In this document: positions 25,995 through 35,865 of the stretch, piece by piece
How positions within the stretch are numbered: the stretch's first letter is position 1
How the letters are laid out: each line of letters begins with the position of its first letter
Source: an uncultured Tolumonas sp.
GTDB lineage: Bacteria; Pseudomonadota; Gammaproteobacteria; Enterobacterales; Aeromonadaceae
Direction of reading: 5' to 3'
DNA: 64,000 bases
Assembly: GCF_963678185.1 (NCBI RefSeq)
Contig: NZ_OY782757.1
Coordinates: 868,001 to 932,000, forward strand
Notes under the pieces: generated by a model
Databases searched by the model: none
The model's input: only the letters and a program-made list of their open reading frames with translations
Told to the model about the DNA's origin: nothing
Position numbers and translations under genes: made by a program

Positions 25995-26158
25995 ATGAAG
26001 GCGCAGCACATTAATTGTTATAGAAATGTAACCGATATCACGCTGTGATGTGCAATGATTTCGGCCTATTTCGACTATTATTTAATAAATATACTGCATT
26101 TATTCACCATCAGTGCACTCATTTGACGATTTGCCGTCTTAGCTGATGATCGAGATAG

Positions 26159-28822
26159 CTACATTCTACGCACGATCCATTTTCTCAACTCTTCTAAACA
26201 ACCAAAACACAGCGCTAAAACCATCATCAAACTCCAGACCGATAACGCCAGCGGTTGTGTTCCAAATAACGCATTCCCCCATGGGGTATAAACCACCAGC
26301 AAGATCAGCGCTATTTCCACGGCAATCCCTAACCACAGTAATGGGTTGCCGCTGATTTTAAGTTGAAACACCGACATGTGCGGATGCCGGCAAACAAACA
26401 GATTCATGATCTGCGCCATGACGATGGCAGCAAGACATGCCGTGGTCGCCTGCTGATAAAACAGATCTGTTTTACTCAATAAGTCGCCATATTCCCAGCC
26501 CGATTGATGCAACACGAAAAAGAATACGGTCAATGATGCAAATGCTTCTAACATCCCTAACCATAAATATGCGCGAATTAATAAAGGCCAGGACAACAAT
26601 CGTTCTTTCGCCGGACGAGGTGGCTGCTGCATCAATTTTTTATCGGAAGATTCCGCACCAAGTGCTAACGCCGGCAACATATCGGTGCCCAGATCGACAG
26701 CCAGAATTTGAATAATGGTCAACGGTAACGGGATCTTGAAGATGACAAAAGCAATATAAGGCAGTAATTCAGGAATGTTGGATGTCAGAATATACGTCAG
26801 AAATTTGCGGATATTTTCAAAGACGGTACGCCCTTCCTCGATCGCATTCACTATGCTGGCAAAATTATCGTCGAGCAAAATAATGTCCGATGCCTCTTTT
26901 GCGACATCGGTGCCCGACACCCCCATCGCAATGCCAATATCGGCGATTTTTAGTGCCGGCGCATCATTTACGCCATCACCCGTTACCGCGACAATTTCAT
27001 TCTTACGTTTCAGTGCTTTCACCACATGCATTTTCTGCTCTGCCGTCACCCGGGCAAAAATGATTTCCGGGCTATCGAGAACCAGCTGTAAATGCGCGGC
27101 ACTCATTTTACGTAACACTTGCCCTTCTAAAACCACCGGATTAGCTGATGTTACTAAACCAATTTCACGCGCGATGGCGACCGCAGTATGCGGGTGATCT
27201 CCCGTCACCATGATGACCTTGATCCCCGCCGAATGACAACGCATCATCGCCTCTTTCACTTCTGGCCGAGGTGGGTCGTGCAAACCAATTAGCGCCGAAA
27301 AGATCAAATCACGCTCTTCAGGAAGTTGCTCGGCGTCTAAACGACGATAGGCAAAAGCCAACACCCGTAAACCATCGTTCGCCATGGTATTTTGCGCGGC
27401 CGTGATTTGTCGTTGCACCGCATGATCAATCGGAATGATTTGCTCGTCATTTTCCGTTTGACTCACTACCTGCTTACACAGTGGTAATACTGTCTCTGGT
27501 GCCCCTTTGCAATATAACCAGCGTTCCCCGGCATGTTCGATCACCACCGACATCCGTTTACGATCACTGTCAAACACGATCTCAGAACTGATTGGAATAT
27601 CACCAAAATCATGGCTTTGTTTTCCAAAATCGGCGAGTGCAATCTCCATCGGATCACCCAGCCAAATTGACTGGCTTCCGTGAAAACTCTTCTTCAGATT
27701 ATGACAATATTGCGCATTTTGAATCAGTCGAATGTCACTCGCATATGCTGCGTGATCGGCGATTTCATTCAATTGGTCGAGCCGGTAAATTCTGCTGGCG
27801 GTCATTTTGTTTTGCGTTAATGTGCCGGTTTTATCGGAACAAATCACCGTGGTGGAACCCAGCGTTTCCACCGCAGTTAAATGACGCACCAGCGCATGTC
27901 GTTTTGCCATGCGTTGCGTGGCCATCGCCAGACTGAGTGTCACAGTAGGCAATAAGCCTTCCGGTACATTCGCCACAATAATTCCAATCGCAAACATCAG
28001 GTTATCCCAGAATGGCAAACCTAAAAGAGTGCCAATACCAAAGAATATGATACCTAATGTTGCAGCAAACCCAGCCACCAGCTTTGATAGTCGGGCAATT
28101 TCCAACTGTAGATGAGAGATACTGCCTTGCTCTGTTTGTGTCAGATGAGCTATTTGTCCAAATTCAGTATACCGCCCTGTCGCGAAGATAACGGCCCGAC
28201 ACTGCCCCGACACTACCGAAGTACCGGCCAACAGCAAATTTTTGGCATTTAATGCCGAACTATCCGCTACTGTCTCGGCAACTCGTGCCATGGGTAATGA
28301 CTCACCAGTCACCGTCGAAATATTAACCCGCACACCAGCAGCATAAATCAACCGACAATCGGCTGGCACATTATCGCCTTCCTCTAAAACGATGCAGTCA
28401 CCCGGCACCAGCATTTCCGCTAATATTGGCTGCAATTGACCATCTCGGAGCACCAATGCTTGTTGCGGTAATAATTTGGTTAATGCCGAAATAGCGCGCT
28501 CCGCACGATATTCTTGCCAGAACGAAAATATGCCGTTGATCAGAATGACACCCAGAATGGCAATTCCCAGCGTTAACATCCCTTCATTGGGTGCCTGAGT
28601 TTCCGCAAAAAACGCCAGCCCGGCGGCGATCCATAAAATAATTGCAAAGAAATGGGTAAATTCACCGAGAAAACGTAACAAAATCGATTTTTGCTTAACC
28701 ACTTCCAACCGGTTATAACCAAATTCACGTAAACGCCGTTGTGCCTCGGCATGGGTGAGCCCTTGTTCTGTCGTTTTAAGACTATCAAGTGCTTCAGCAA
28801 CGGAGAGATTGGCAATAAACAT
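26159..28822 (-). CDS. P2-type cation-transporting ATPase (Na,K-ATPase-like)
   Basis: An 887-residue membrane pump. In order: N-terminal cation-ATPase domain, actuator domain with TGES, M4 VANVPEGLLPTVTLSLAMA, phosphorylation site CSDKTGTLTQNKM, nucleotide domain with KGAPE, hinge VTGDGVNDAPALKIADIG, then M5-M6 with SNIPELLPYIAF and AVDLGTDMLPALALGAE. The PEGLL and DLGTDM segments resemble animal Na,K-ATPase alpha more than SERCA-like calcium pumps. The transported ion cannot be settled from sequence. Its 3' end lies 165 bases upstream of the diguanylate cyclase start; no beta-like subunit is present. Confidence 0.88.
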   Translation of the reverse strand: MFIANLSVAEALDSLKTTEQGLTHAEAQRRLREFGYNRLEVVKQKSILLRFLGEFTHFFAIILWIAAGLAFFAETQAPNEGMLTLGIAILGVILINGIFSFWQEYRAERAISALTKLLPQQALVLRDGQLQPILAEMLVPGDCIVLEEGDNVPADCRLIYAAGVRVNISTVTGESLPMARVAETVADSSALNAKNLLLAGTSVVSGQCRAVIFATGRYTEFGQIAHLTQTEQGSISHLQLEIARLSKLVAGFAATLGIIFFGIGTLLGLPFWDNLMFAIGIIVANVPEGLLPTVTLSLAMATQRMAKRHALVRHLTAVETLGSTTVICSDKTGTLTQNKMTASRIYRLDQLNEIADHAAYASDIRLIQNAQYCHNLKKSFHGSQSIWLGDPMEIALADFGKQSHDFGDIPISSEIVFDSDRKRMSVVIEHAGERWLYCKGAPETVLPLCKQVVSQTENDEQIIPIDHAVQRQITAAQNTMANDGLRVLAFAYRRLDAEQLPEERDLIFSALIGLHDPPRPEVKEAMMRCHSAGIKVIMVTGDHPHTAVAIAREIGLVTSANPVVLEGQVLRKMSAAHLQLVLDSPEIIFARVTAEQKMHVVKALKRKNEIVAVTGDGVNDAPALKIADIGIAMGVSGTDVAKEASDIILLDDNFASIVNAIEEGRTVFENIRKFLTYILTSNIPELLPYIAFVIFKIPLPLTIIQILAVDLGTDMLPALALGAESSDKKLMQQPPRPAKERLLSWPLLIRAYLWLGMLEAFASLTVFFFVLHQSGWEYGDLLSKTDLFYQQATTACLAAIVMAQIMNLFVCRHPHMSVFQLKISGNPLLWLGIAVEIALILLVVYTPWGNALFGTQPLALSVWSLMMVLALCFGCLEELRKWIVRRM

Positions 28823-29037
28823 AAGCTATCCCAATACAATTGGTTGGCTTTAGGGGAAACGCGACATGACTCGCCTGATCTAATATTAGCTTAGACCAGA
28901 TTATATTTCGGAAGGAAAAACAACACGTTTAATGTGCTATATGAGGAAGAATTAATATCAATTTTTGTGTTAAAAACTATCCTTAACGCAGGAAAAAGAA
29001 TCTAATCGAACGCATTAGCTACTTTCAGGGAATGATC

Positions 29038-29475
29038 ATGAATACACGTTTCAAACCACGCCGTGCGACTTGTATTGTTGAATGTGATGATGGCATTTTG
29101 TTAGCTGAAACCAGCGGTGGTCTTCTATTGTTACCGGGCGGACAAGCGAACCGCGGCGAATCACGGCTGGAAGCCGCTATCCGCGAATTAAGAGAAGAGA
29201 CAACCTTACAAGCGCATGCTGCTATCTACCTCTTCGATCACGAATCATTCTCCAACCGGCATAAAGTGTTTTATCTGATCGCCACTGGCACACCTAAACC
29301 ACAAGATGATGCGGTAGCATTGCATTACACCAAGACATTATCCGCTGAACAGCAAGCCTCTCTTTCTCCTGCCACTATAGCGATTCTAAGTCGTTTTGAT
29401 GACGTCAAAAAAGAACATGAACATCAGCTCTCCATACTCAAAACCATATGTCTGAAAGACAAGCTCGCTATTTAA
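29038..29475 (+). CDS. NUDIX hydrolase
   Basis: A 145-residue protein with a complete NUDIX box, GGQANRGESRLEAAIRELRE followed by ET (about residues 40-61), in which the REL-REE glutamates bind the metal. Such enzymes cleave nucleoside diphosphates linked to another moiety; the substrate is not predictable. The basic start RFKPRRATCIV resembles small RppH/MutT-like hydrolases. Start chosen at 29038 because CAGGGA is properly spaced from it and too close to the ATG at 29032. It is convergent with the LysR gene that follows. Confidence 0.85.
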   Translation: MNTRFKPRRATCIVECDDGILLAETSGGLLLLPGGQANRGESRLEAAIRELREETTLQAHAAIYLFDHESFSNRHKVFYLIATGTPKPQDDAVALHYTKTLSAEQQASLSPATIAILSRFDDVKKEHEHQLSILKTICLKDKLAI

Positions 29476-29539
29476 AATTCAGCCAACGGAGTCGCCGCAC
29501 ACAATACGGTACTCCGCTGTACTCACTCATTTCTGCACC

Positions 29540-30481
29540 CTAGGGAGTAACTTCAAACCGTTTTGCAATCGCACTGATCACACCCCGCTCTTCACGAATA
29601 AAATCCACAAATGCTTGCGCCACTGGCGACAACCGTTTACCGCGGGCATGCACCAGACACCAGCTACGATACAGAGGTAATTCTTTGACTGGCAGTTCCC
29701 GTAAAACACCCGCTTTTAATTCAAGATGTACGGCATGCCGTGGCAAAAAAGCTAAACCTAAACCCGCAACCACACCTTCCCGTTGCGCCTCTTGCGAGTT
29801 GAGTTCGAGTGTTCTGGAAAAATGCACCCGCTTTTGCTGGAAAAATTCTTCACATGCTTTGCGCGTACCCGAACCCGGTTCACGGATCAGCAGAGTCCAT
29901 TCCTGCAAATCTTTCAAACCCAGGTTCTCAATCTGACATACCGGATGTTCAGCCGGGGCAACGGCAATGATCGGATTATTCAGAAACGGCATAAACTCCA
30001 CTGCCATTTCTTCCGGCACCAACGACATGATCACCAAATCATCTTTATTCTCACTCAGGCGTTGCAGTATCTGCGCCCGGTTGACTACCCTTAATAGTGG
30101 GTTGACATCTGGGTGCCGACGTTGGAACGCAGCCAGAATATGTGGTGAAAGATATTTCGCACTCGATTCGGCGGATAAACGAAGCTGCCCCTTTAAAGAG
30201 CCTCGCAAATCAGATAATTGCATATCTAACTCATCTAACCGCTGGAAAATATCATTAGATGCATTTAAAAGACTACTTGCCGCATCAGTCAGATACAGCT
30301 TCTTTCCGACATATTCAAACAATGGTTGGTCAATTAATTCTTCCAACTGTCGCATTTGCAAGCTAACTGCCGGCTGAGTCAATGCCATAGATTCTGCTGC
30401 CCGACTATATGAAAGCGTTTCACAAACAGCACGAAACACTTGTAACTGCCGTAATGTGATCCGCATTAAAGAATTTCGCAT
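29540..30481 (-). CDS. LysR-family regulator, probably of pyruvate carboxylase (PycR-like)
   Basis: A 313-residue LysR protein: helix-turn-helix in residues 8-65 (LRQLQVFRAVCETLSYSRAA, then LTQPAVSLQMRQLEE) and a substrate-binding domain with REPGSGTRKACEEFF, a CbbR/CysB-like ligand loop. It is divergent from pycA with 134 bases between, the usual LysR arrangement, and resembles the PycR regulators described beside two-subunit pyruvate carboxylases. ATG 30481 follows AGGGG; a longer frame starting at 30505 lacks a site. The gap holds an A/T palindrome (TTAATT-TT-AATTAA, 30531-30544). Confidence 0.85.
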   Translation of the reverse strand: MRNSLMRITLRQLQVFRAVCETLSYSRAAESMALTQPAVSLQMRQLEELIDQPLFEYVGKKLYLTDAASSLLNASNDIFQRLDELDMQLSDLRGSLKGQLRLSAESSAKYLSPHILAAFQRRHPDVNPLLRVVNRAQILQRLSENKDDLVIMSLVPEEMAVEFMPFLNNPIIAVAPAEHPVCQIENLGLKDLQEWTLLIREPGSGTRKACEEFFQQKRVHFSRTLELNSQEAQREGVVAGLGLAFLPRHAVHLELKAGVLRELPVKELPLYRSWCLVHARGKRLSPVAQAFVDFIREERGVISAIAKRFEVTP

Positions 30482-30615
30482 GTTCTCGCCCCTGTAGATA
30501 AGCAATTACTTATAGTAAATACAATAAAGATTAATTTTAATTAATTCTAGATACAAAGTAGGGTTATAAACGTTTAAGGATCATTCACCTGTGAACAGCA
30601 AGGAGGTAGTTCTTC

Positions 30616-32031
30616 GTGATAAAAAAAATTCTGATTGCCAACCGGGGTGAAATCGCCGTACGTATCGTGCGGGCCTGTGCCGAAATGGGGATCCGCTCGG
30701 TAGCCGTCTATTCTGATGCCGACCGCCACGCACTGCATGTTAAACGGGCAGATGAATCATATAGCCTTGGACAAGATCCATTAGCGGGTTATCTGAGCCC
30801 AGAGCGTTTGGTCAGTATGGCGGTGGAAACCGGCTGTGATGCTTTGCATCCTGGTTATGGCTTCTTGTCTGAAAATGCGCATTTCTCTGAACTTTGCGAG
30901 CAACGCGGCATCAAATTTATTGGCCCAAGCGCGGAAGTGATCCGCCGTATGGGTGATAAAACCGAAGCGCGACGCAGTATGATTGCCGCGGGTGTACCTT
31001 GCACACCGGGCACCGAAGGCAATCTGGCTGACTTGGCGGAAGCAATTCGTGAAGCGGCTCGTATCGGTTACCCCGTGATGCTGAAAGCAACCTCCGGTGG
31101 TGGTGGTCGTGGTATTCGTCGCTGTAACTCTCAGGAAGAGCTGGAGCAAGCTTATCCTCGCGTTATCTCTGAAGCGACTAAAGCGTTTGGTTCTGCAGAA
31201 GTGTTTTTGGAAAAATGCATTGTTAATCCAAAACATATCGAAGCACAAATTCTGGCAGATAGCTTTGGTAACACTGTTCACTTGTTCGAACGTGACTGCT
31301 CTATTCAGCGCCGTAATCAGAAACTGATCGAAATTGCACCAAGCCCGCAGCTGACACCGGAACAGCGTGCTTATATTGGCGAATTATCAGTCCGCGCCGC
31401 TAAAGCTGTTGGTTACGAAAATGCCGGAACAGTGGAATTTCTGCTGGCGGACGACGAAGTTTATTTCATGGAAATGAACACGCGCGTACAGGTCGAACAC
31501 ACAATTACCGAAGAAATCACCGGTATTGATATCGTTCGTGAACAGATCCGCATTGCATCTGGCTTACCTCTGTCGATGAAACAGGAAGATATTCAACTTC
31601 GAGGTTTTGCTCTGCAGTTCCGTATTAATGCTGAAGATCCGAAAAATAATTTTTTCCCCTCTTTCGGCAAAATCACCCGCTATTACGCACCGGGTGGCCC
31701 AGGGGTTCGTACCGATACGGCGATTTATACCGGTTATGTGATTCCTCCTCACTACGATTCAATGTGTCTGAAATTGATCGTCTGGGCGCTTACCTGGGAA
31801 GAAGCATTAGATCGTGGTTTGCGTGCATTAGATGATATGCGGGTACATGGCGTCAAAACCACGACTCCTTATTATCAGCAAATCTTGCACAACCCTGAAT
31901 TCAGAACCGGGCGCTTTAATACCAGCTTTGTCGAAAGCCACCCTGAGTTGTTGGAATATTCAGAAAAACGCAAACCAGAACAGCTGGCACTGGCCATTGC
32001 TACCGCGATCGCGGCTTACGCTGGGTTATAA
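30616..32031 (+). CDS. pycA: Pyruvate carboxylase subunit A (biotin carboxylase)
   Basis: A 471-residue ATP-grasp enzyme that carboxylates biotin. Motifs: ILIANRGEIAVRIVRACAEM at the start, the ATP loop GGGGRGIRRC (about residues 160-169), and EMNTRVQVEHTITEEITG near 288. Translation starts at GTG 30616 with AAGGAGGT upstream. It is followed by a subunit with carboxyltransferase and biotinyl domains, with no acetyl-CoA carboxylase partner, so pyruvate carboxylation (anaplerotic oxaloacetate) is favoured. The divergent LysR gene supports this. Confidence 0.9.
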   Translation: MIKKILIANRGEIAVRIVRACAEMGIRSVAVYSDADRHALHVKRADESYSLGQDPLAGYLSPERLVSMAVETGCDALHPGYGFLSENAHFSELCEQRGIKFIGPSAEVIRRMGDKTEARRSMIAAGVPCTPGTEGNLADLAEAIREAARIGYPVMLKATSGGGGRGIRRCNSQEELEQAYPRVISEATKAFGSAEVFLEKCIVNPKHIEAQILADSFGNTVHLFERDCSIQRRNQKLIEIAPSPQLTPEQRAYIGELSVRAAKAVGYENAGTVEFLLADDEVYFMEMNTRVQVEHTITEEITGIDIVREQIRIASGLPLSMKQEDIQLRGFALQFRINAEDPKNNFFPSFGKITRYYAPGGPGVRTDTAIYTGYVIPPHYDSMCLKLIVWALTWEEALDRGLRALDDMRVHGVKTTTPYYQQILHNPEFRTGRFNTSFVESHPELLEYSEKRKPEQLALAIATAIAAYAGL

Positions 32032-32081
32032 GAATTTCACACCGGTCGACAGGCCGTTAACCGGAAGAGGATGAGTAGAAA

Positions 32082-33893
32082 ATGAGTAAAAAAATTACGG
32101 TTACAGACACTATTCTGCGAGATGCCCACCAATCTTTATTGGCAACCCGCATGCGCACTGAAGACATGCTGCCAATCTGTAGCAAACTGGACCAAGTCGG
32201 CTACTGGTCACTGGAAGTCTGGGGTGGCGCGACGTTTGATGCTTGCGTACGTTTCCTGAAGGAAGACCCGTGGGAACGTCTGCGTCAATTGCGTAAAGCA
32301 TTACCAAACACACGTCTGCAGATGTTGTTACGCGGTCAGAACCTGCTGGGCTATCGTCATTACAGCGATGACGTCGTTGAAGCGTTTGTAGCGAAAGCCG
32401 CTGAAAATGGCATTGACGTGTTCCGTATTTTTGATGCCATGAATGATGTGCGCAATCTGGCAACCGCAATCAAGGCGGTGAAAAAGGTCGGTAAGCATGC
32501 TCAGGGCACGATCTGCTATACCACCAGCCCAGTGCATACCACCGAAGCTTTCGTCGCGCAGGCGCATGAGTTAGTCGCGTTGGGCGTGGATTCTATCGCG
32601 ATCAAAGACATGGCCGGTTTGTTGACTCCGTTTGCCACCGGTGAATTGGTCAAAGCTCTGAAAGCCGCCGTATCACTGCCAATTTTCGTTCATTCGCACG
32701 ACACGGCTGGCGTTGCCACTATGTGTCAGCTGAAAGCGATCGAAGCCGGTGCCGATAATATCGACACCGCTATCTCCAGCATGGCTTGGGGCACCAGCCA
32801 CCCAGCTACTGAATCGATGGTGGCGGCACTGCGTGGCACTGAATACGACACCGGTTTAGATCTAGAATTACTGCAAGAAATCGGCATGTATTTCCATGCG
32901 GTACGAAAAAAATACCATCAGTACGAAAGCGAATTTACCGGCGTAGACACTCGCGTTCAGGTCAATCAGGTGCCGGGCGGCATGGTTTCCAATCTGGCCA
33001 ACCAGCTGAAAGAACAGGGTGCTCTTCATCGCATTAACGAAGTGTTCAATGAGATCCCTAAAGTACGTAAAGATCTGGGTTACCCACCGCTGGTGACGCC
33101 AACCTCTCAAATCGTAGGTACTCAGGCGGTGTTCAACGTATTAGCGGGTGAACGTTACAAAACCATCACCAATGAAGTAAAACTCTATCTGCAAGGTCGC
33201 TACGGTAAATCACCGGCACCAGTAGATGTAGCGTTACAACATCAGGCGATCGGCAACGAAGAAGTGATCGATGTTCGCCCTGCCGACCTGCTAAAACCAG
33301 AGCTGGCTAAGCTACGTACTGAAATTGGCGCCCTGGCAAAAACAGAAGAAGATGTGCTGACTTACGCCATGTTCCCGGATATTGGCCGTAAATTCCTGAG
33401 CGAACGTGAAGCTGGCACGCTGACACCAGAAGCCTTGTTACCAATGCCTGGTACCGCCGCGGAACAACCTGTCGCGAAAGAAGGTATGCCAACCGAGTTT
33501 GTGATTGATGTACATGGCGAAAGCTATCATATCGACATTACCGGCATCGGTATTAAGAGCGACAATAAACGCCATTTCTACATGTCGATCGATGGTTTGC
33601 CAGAAGAAGTAGTCTTTGAACCACTGAATGCTTATGTCGGTTCAGGAGCCAGCAACAAACGTAAACAAGCGGCGGCACCGGGTGATGTCAGCACCGCTAT
33701 GCCGGGTAACATTGTTGATGTGCTGGTCAATGTGGGTGACAAAGTGAAAGCTGGTCAACCGCTGCTAGTCACTGAAGCCATGAAGATGGAAAGTGAAATT
33801 CTGGCGCCAATCGCTGGTAACGTAAAAGCGGTTCACGTTGCTAAAGGCGACCGCGTTAACCCAGGTGATGTTTTAATCGAAATCGAAGGTTAA
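32082..33893 (+). CDS. pycB: Pyruvate carboxylase subunit B (carboxyltransferase-biotinyl; OadA-like)
   Basis: A 603-residue protein. The carboxyltransferase TIM barrel starts with VTDTILRDAHQSLLATRMRT and contains WGGATFDACVRFL and the carbamylated-lysine segment SIAIKDMAGLLTP. A conserved carboxylase region follows, then a C-terminal biotinyl domain with the target lysine in EAMKMES (about residue 568). The same architecture occurs in oxaloacetate decarboxylase alpha, but no oadB or oadG membrane subunits are nearby and a biotin carboxylase is, so it belongs to pyruvate carboxylase. It starts 50 bases after pycA. Confidence 0.9.
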   Translation: MSKKITVTDTILRDAHQSLLATRMRTEDMLPICSKLDQVGYWSLEVWGGATFDACVRFLKEDPWERLRQLRKALPNTRLQMLLRGQNLLGYRHYSDDVVEAFVAKAAENGIDVFRIFDAMNDVRNLATAIKAVKKVGKHAQGTICYTTSPVHTTEAFVAQAHELVALGVDSIAIKDMAGLLTPFATGELVKALKAAVSLPIFVHSHDTAGVATMCQLKAIEAGADNIDTAISSMAWGTSHPATESMVAALRGTEYDTGLDLELLQEIGMYFHAVRKKYHQYESEFTGVDTRVQVNQVPGGMVSNLANQLKEQGALHRINEVFNEIPKVRKDLGYPPLVTPTSQIVGTQAVFNVLAGERYKTITNEVKLYLQGRYGKSPAPVDVALQHQAIGNEEVIDVRPADLLKPELAKLRTEIGALAKTEEDVLTYAMFPDIGRKFLSEREAGTLTPEALLPMPGTAAEQPVAKEGMPTEFVIDVHGESYHIDITGIGIKSDNKRHFYMSIDGLPEEVVFEPLNAYVGSGASNKRKQAAAPGDVSTAMPGNIVDVLVNVGDKVKAGQPLLVTEAMKMESEILAPIAGNVKAVHVAKGDRVNPGDVLIEIEG

Positions 33894-33911
33894 TATTCAA
33901 TCACCCTCATA

Positions 33912-33943
33912 TGAACCCTGGCATTTTGCCGGGGTTCATTTTT
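33912..33943 (+). terminator. Rho-independent terminator of pycAB
   Basis: TGAACCC pairs with GGGTTCA, extended by inner CTGGC/GCCGG-type pairs, around a T-rich loop and followed by TTTTT. It begins 18 bases after the pycB stop. Confidence 0.88.
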
Positions 33944-34020
33944 CCCTCCAACATTGTTCCAATCCGTTAGTCTCGTGGCAAATGCCAACATTTATTGCTG
34001 ATTAAAAATCAAAATCCCGA

Positions 34021-34058
34021 CTTAATTCTCTGTTAAGGTTTGTTGTTTACACTATAGT
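34021..34058 (+). promoter_or_regulatory. PmrA-box-like element and promoter of eptA
   Basis: CTTAAT-TCTCT-GTTAAG (34021-34037) matches the PmrA box YTTAAK-N5-YTTAAK except for one base. A -10-like TATAGT lies at 34053-34058, 15 bases after the box, so the second half-site occupies the -35 region as in known PmrA-activated promoters. It is 36 bases upstream of the eptA start. A PmrAB-like pair lies about 3 kb away. Confidence 0.6.
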
Positions 34059-34093
34059 CACGCATCATTTTACATACTTAAACAGGTCACAGA

Positions 34094-35722
34094 GTGAATT
34101 TGAGATTTCAACTTAAAAGTCAGTACCTTACGTTGTTATTGGCGAGTTATTTTACATTAATTTTGAATTACCCATTCTTTCGGGAATCATGGAAAGTATT
34201 AAACTCAATTGAGAATGTAAAAACAGGCTTTATTATCTCAATCCCTTTGTTTGTTCTGTTTGCATTAAACATTCTGTTTTCGCTGTTTACGATAAAATAC
34301 CTTAGTAAACCTATATTTATCGCTTTAGTTCTCACGTCTTCACTGGTTGCTTATGCGGGTCTAACCTACGGCACAGTGTTTGACTATGGGATGATAAAAA
34401 ATTCCGCACAGACCAACATGTCGGAAGCTTCGAGTTATTTGAACCCATCGCTGATTATCTGTTTTCTGCTGACCGGTATCATTCCCGCATTTTTGATTGC
34501 AAGAACAAAAATCATTTATCGCCCTTTGCTGAAAGAGGTTTTGACTAAATTTGCCGTTATCAGCCTTTCGCTGCTCGGGTTACTGATCATTGCGTTCTTC
34601 TATTATCAGGATTATGCCTCTGTTGGCCGCAACAATAAGTTTTTGCAAAAATATATCGTACCAACCCAATACACCTGGAGTGGTTATAAATACGTTAAAG
34701 AAACGTATTTCACGACACCGTTGGTGTATCAGCAATTAGGGTTAGACGCGAAAAAAGCCGTACCGTCGACGGTAACAAAACCACAAATGACCGTAATGGT
34801 GTTAGGTGAAACCGCACGTGCGATGAATTATCAATACAATGGCTATTCACGCGACACCAATCGTTTTACCGCCCCAGAGGGGATGATCTCATTCCGCCAT
34901 GTTTCTTCGTGCGGCACTGCGACTGCCGTTTCCGTACCTTGCATGTTTTCCTTTATGGGACGGAAAAACTATGACGAAAGCCGAGCAGAAACACAGGATA
35001 ACGTGTTGGATGTGATCCACCGCGCTGGGTTGAATGTTCAGTGGATTGATAACGACAGTGGCTGTAAAGGCGTCTGCGCACGAGTTCCTACACTTAATAT
35101 TGATATTAAAACGAAGTCGCCGTTGTGTGATGGGACTTATTGTTTTGACGAAGTCATGCTGCCGGAATTAAAACGTTTACTGGCAGAAGCGAAAGGAAAA
35201 GATACCTTAATTGCGTTACATCTGATCGGTAGTCATGGTCCAACTTATTACCGACGTTATCCTGCTTCTCATCGCATTTTTACTCCTGATTGTGAACGGA
35301 GTGACATTCAAAATTGTTCGCATGATGAACTGGTCAACACCTATGACAACACGATTGCCTATACCGATTACATGTTGTCGCAAGTGATCGCCTTATTAAA
35401 AGCGAATAGCAGTGAATACAACACCAGCATGTTGTATATGTCCGATCATGGTGAATCATTGGGTGAGAAGGGTCTGTATTTACATGGCACCCCTTACGCA
35501 TTGGCACCTGAAGAGCAAACACATGTACCGGGTTTACTGTGGTTATCTGATAACTACGCCAAAGAAAAACAGATTGATACCGATTGCTTACGTAAAGAGG
35601 CTCAGAGTAAACAAGTATCACAAGATTTCTTGTCACATAGTTTGCTGAGTTTAACTGGCGTGGCTACCTCCACTTATAAACCAGAATTAGATCTTATTTC
35701 TGGTTGTCGTAGAAACAGCTAA
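34094..35722 (+). CDS. eptA: Phosphoethanolamine--lipid A transferase (EptA family)
   Basis: A 542-residue inner-membrane enzyme that adds phosphoethanolamine to lipid A, lowering surface charge and polymyxin binding. Five hydrophobic segments fill residues 10-175. The periplasmic sulfatase-like domain has VLGETARAMNYQYNGYSRDT, the nucleophile threonine segment CGTATAVSVPCMF, and metal-binding SDHGESLGEKGLYLHG. Paired cysteines are present as in the EptA/MCR family. The start is GTG. No insertion sequence or plasmid-type gene flanks it, so it looks intrinsic rather than a mobile mcr gene. Confidence 0.9.
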   Translation: MNLRFQLKSQYLTLLLASYFTLILNYPFFRESWKVLNSIENVKTGFIISIPLFVLFALNILFSLFTIKYLSKPIFIALVLTSSLVAYAGLTYGTVFDYGMIKNSAQTNMSEASSYLNPSLIICFLLTGIIPAFLIARTKIIYRPLLKEVLTKFAVISLSLLGLLIIAFFYYQDYASVGRNNKFLQKYIVPTQYTWSGYKYVKETYFTTPLVYQQLGLDAKKAVPSTVTKPQMTVMVLGETARAMNYQYNGYSRDTNRFTAPEGMISFRHVSSCGTATAVSVPCMFSFMGRKNYDESRAETQDNVLDVIHRAGLNVQWIDNDSGCKGVCARVPTLNIDIKTKSPLCDGTYCFDEVMLPELKRLLAEAKGKDTLIALHLIGSHGPTYYRRYPASHRIFTPDCERSDIQNCSHDELVNTYDNTIAYTDYMLSQVIALLKANSSEYNTSMLYMSDHGESLGEKGLYLHGTPYALAPEEQTHVPGLLWLSDNYAKEKQIDTDCLRKEAQSKQVSQDFLSHSLLSLTGVATSTYKPELDLISGCRRNS

Positions 35723-35753
35723 CTGGCGAGTTAAAAGAGCTGAATAACTTAAG

Positions 35754-35779
35754 CCGGAGATATTTCTCCGGTTTTTTTT
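35754..35779 (+). terminator. Rho-independent terminator of eptA
   Basis: CCGGAGA and TCTCCGG form a perfect 7-bp stem around TATT, followed by eight T residues. It is a textbook terminator 31 bases after the eptA stop. Confidence 0.93.
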
Positions 35780-35865
35780 CGTCTCAATAACGTTGGTTAT
35801 TTGTGTAGGAATTTCAGAAATAATATATTAGCAGTAACAAAAGCTTAAACAGATAAGCGCGACTT

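Noticed and set aside
32082-33893. Oxaloacetate decarboxylase alpha subunit
   Set aside because: Domain order is the same, but membrane subunits oadB and oadG are absent and a biotin carboxylase gene is directly upstream, which fits pyruvate carboxylase.
34094-35722. Possible acquired mcr-type colistin-resistance gene
   Set aside because: The protein is in the same family, but no insertion sequence, plasmid gene or composition break flanks it, and a PmrA-like box precedes it. A chromosomal eptA is more likely.
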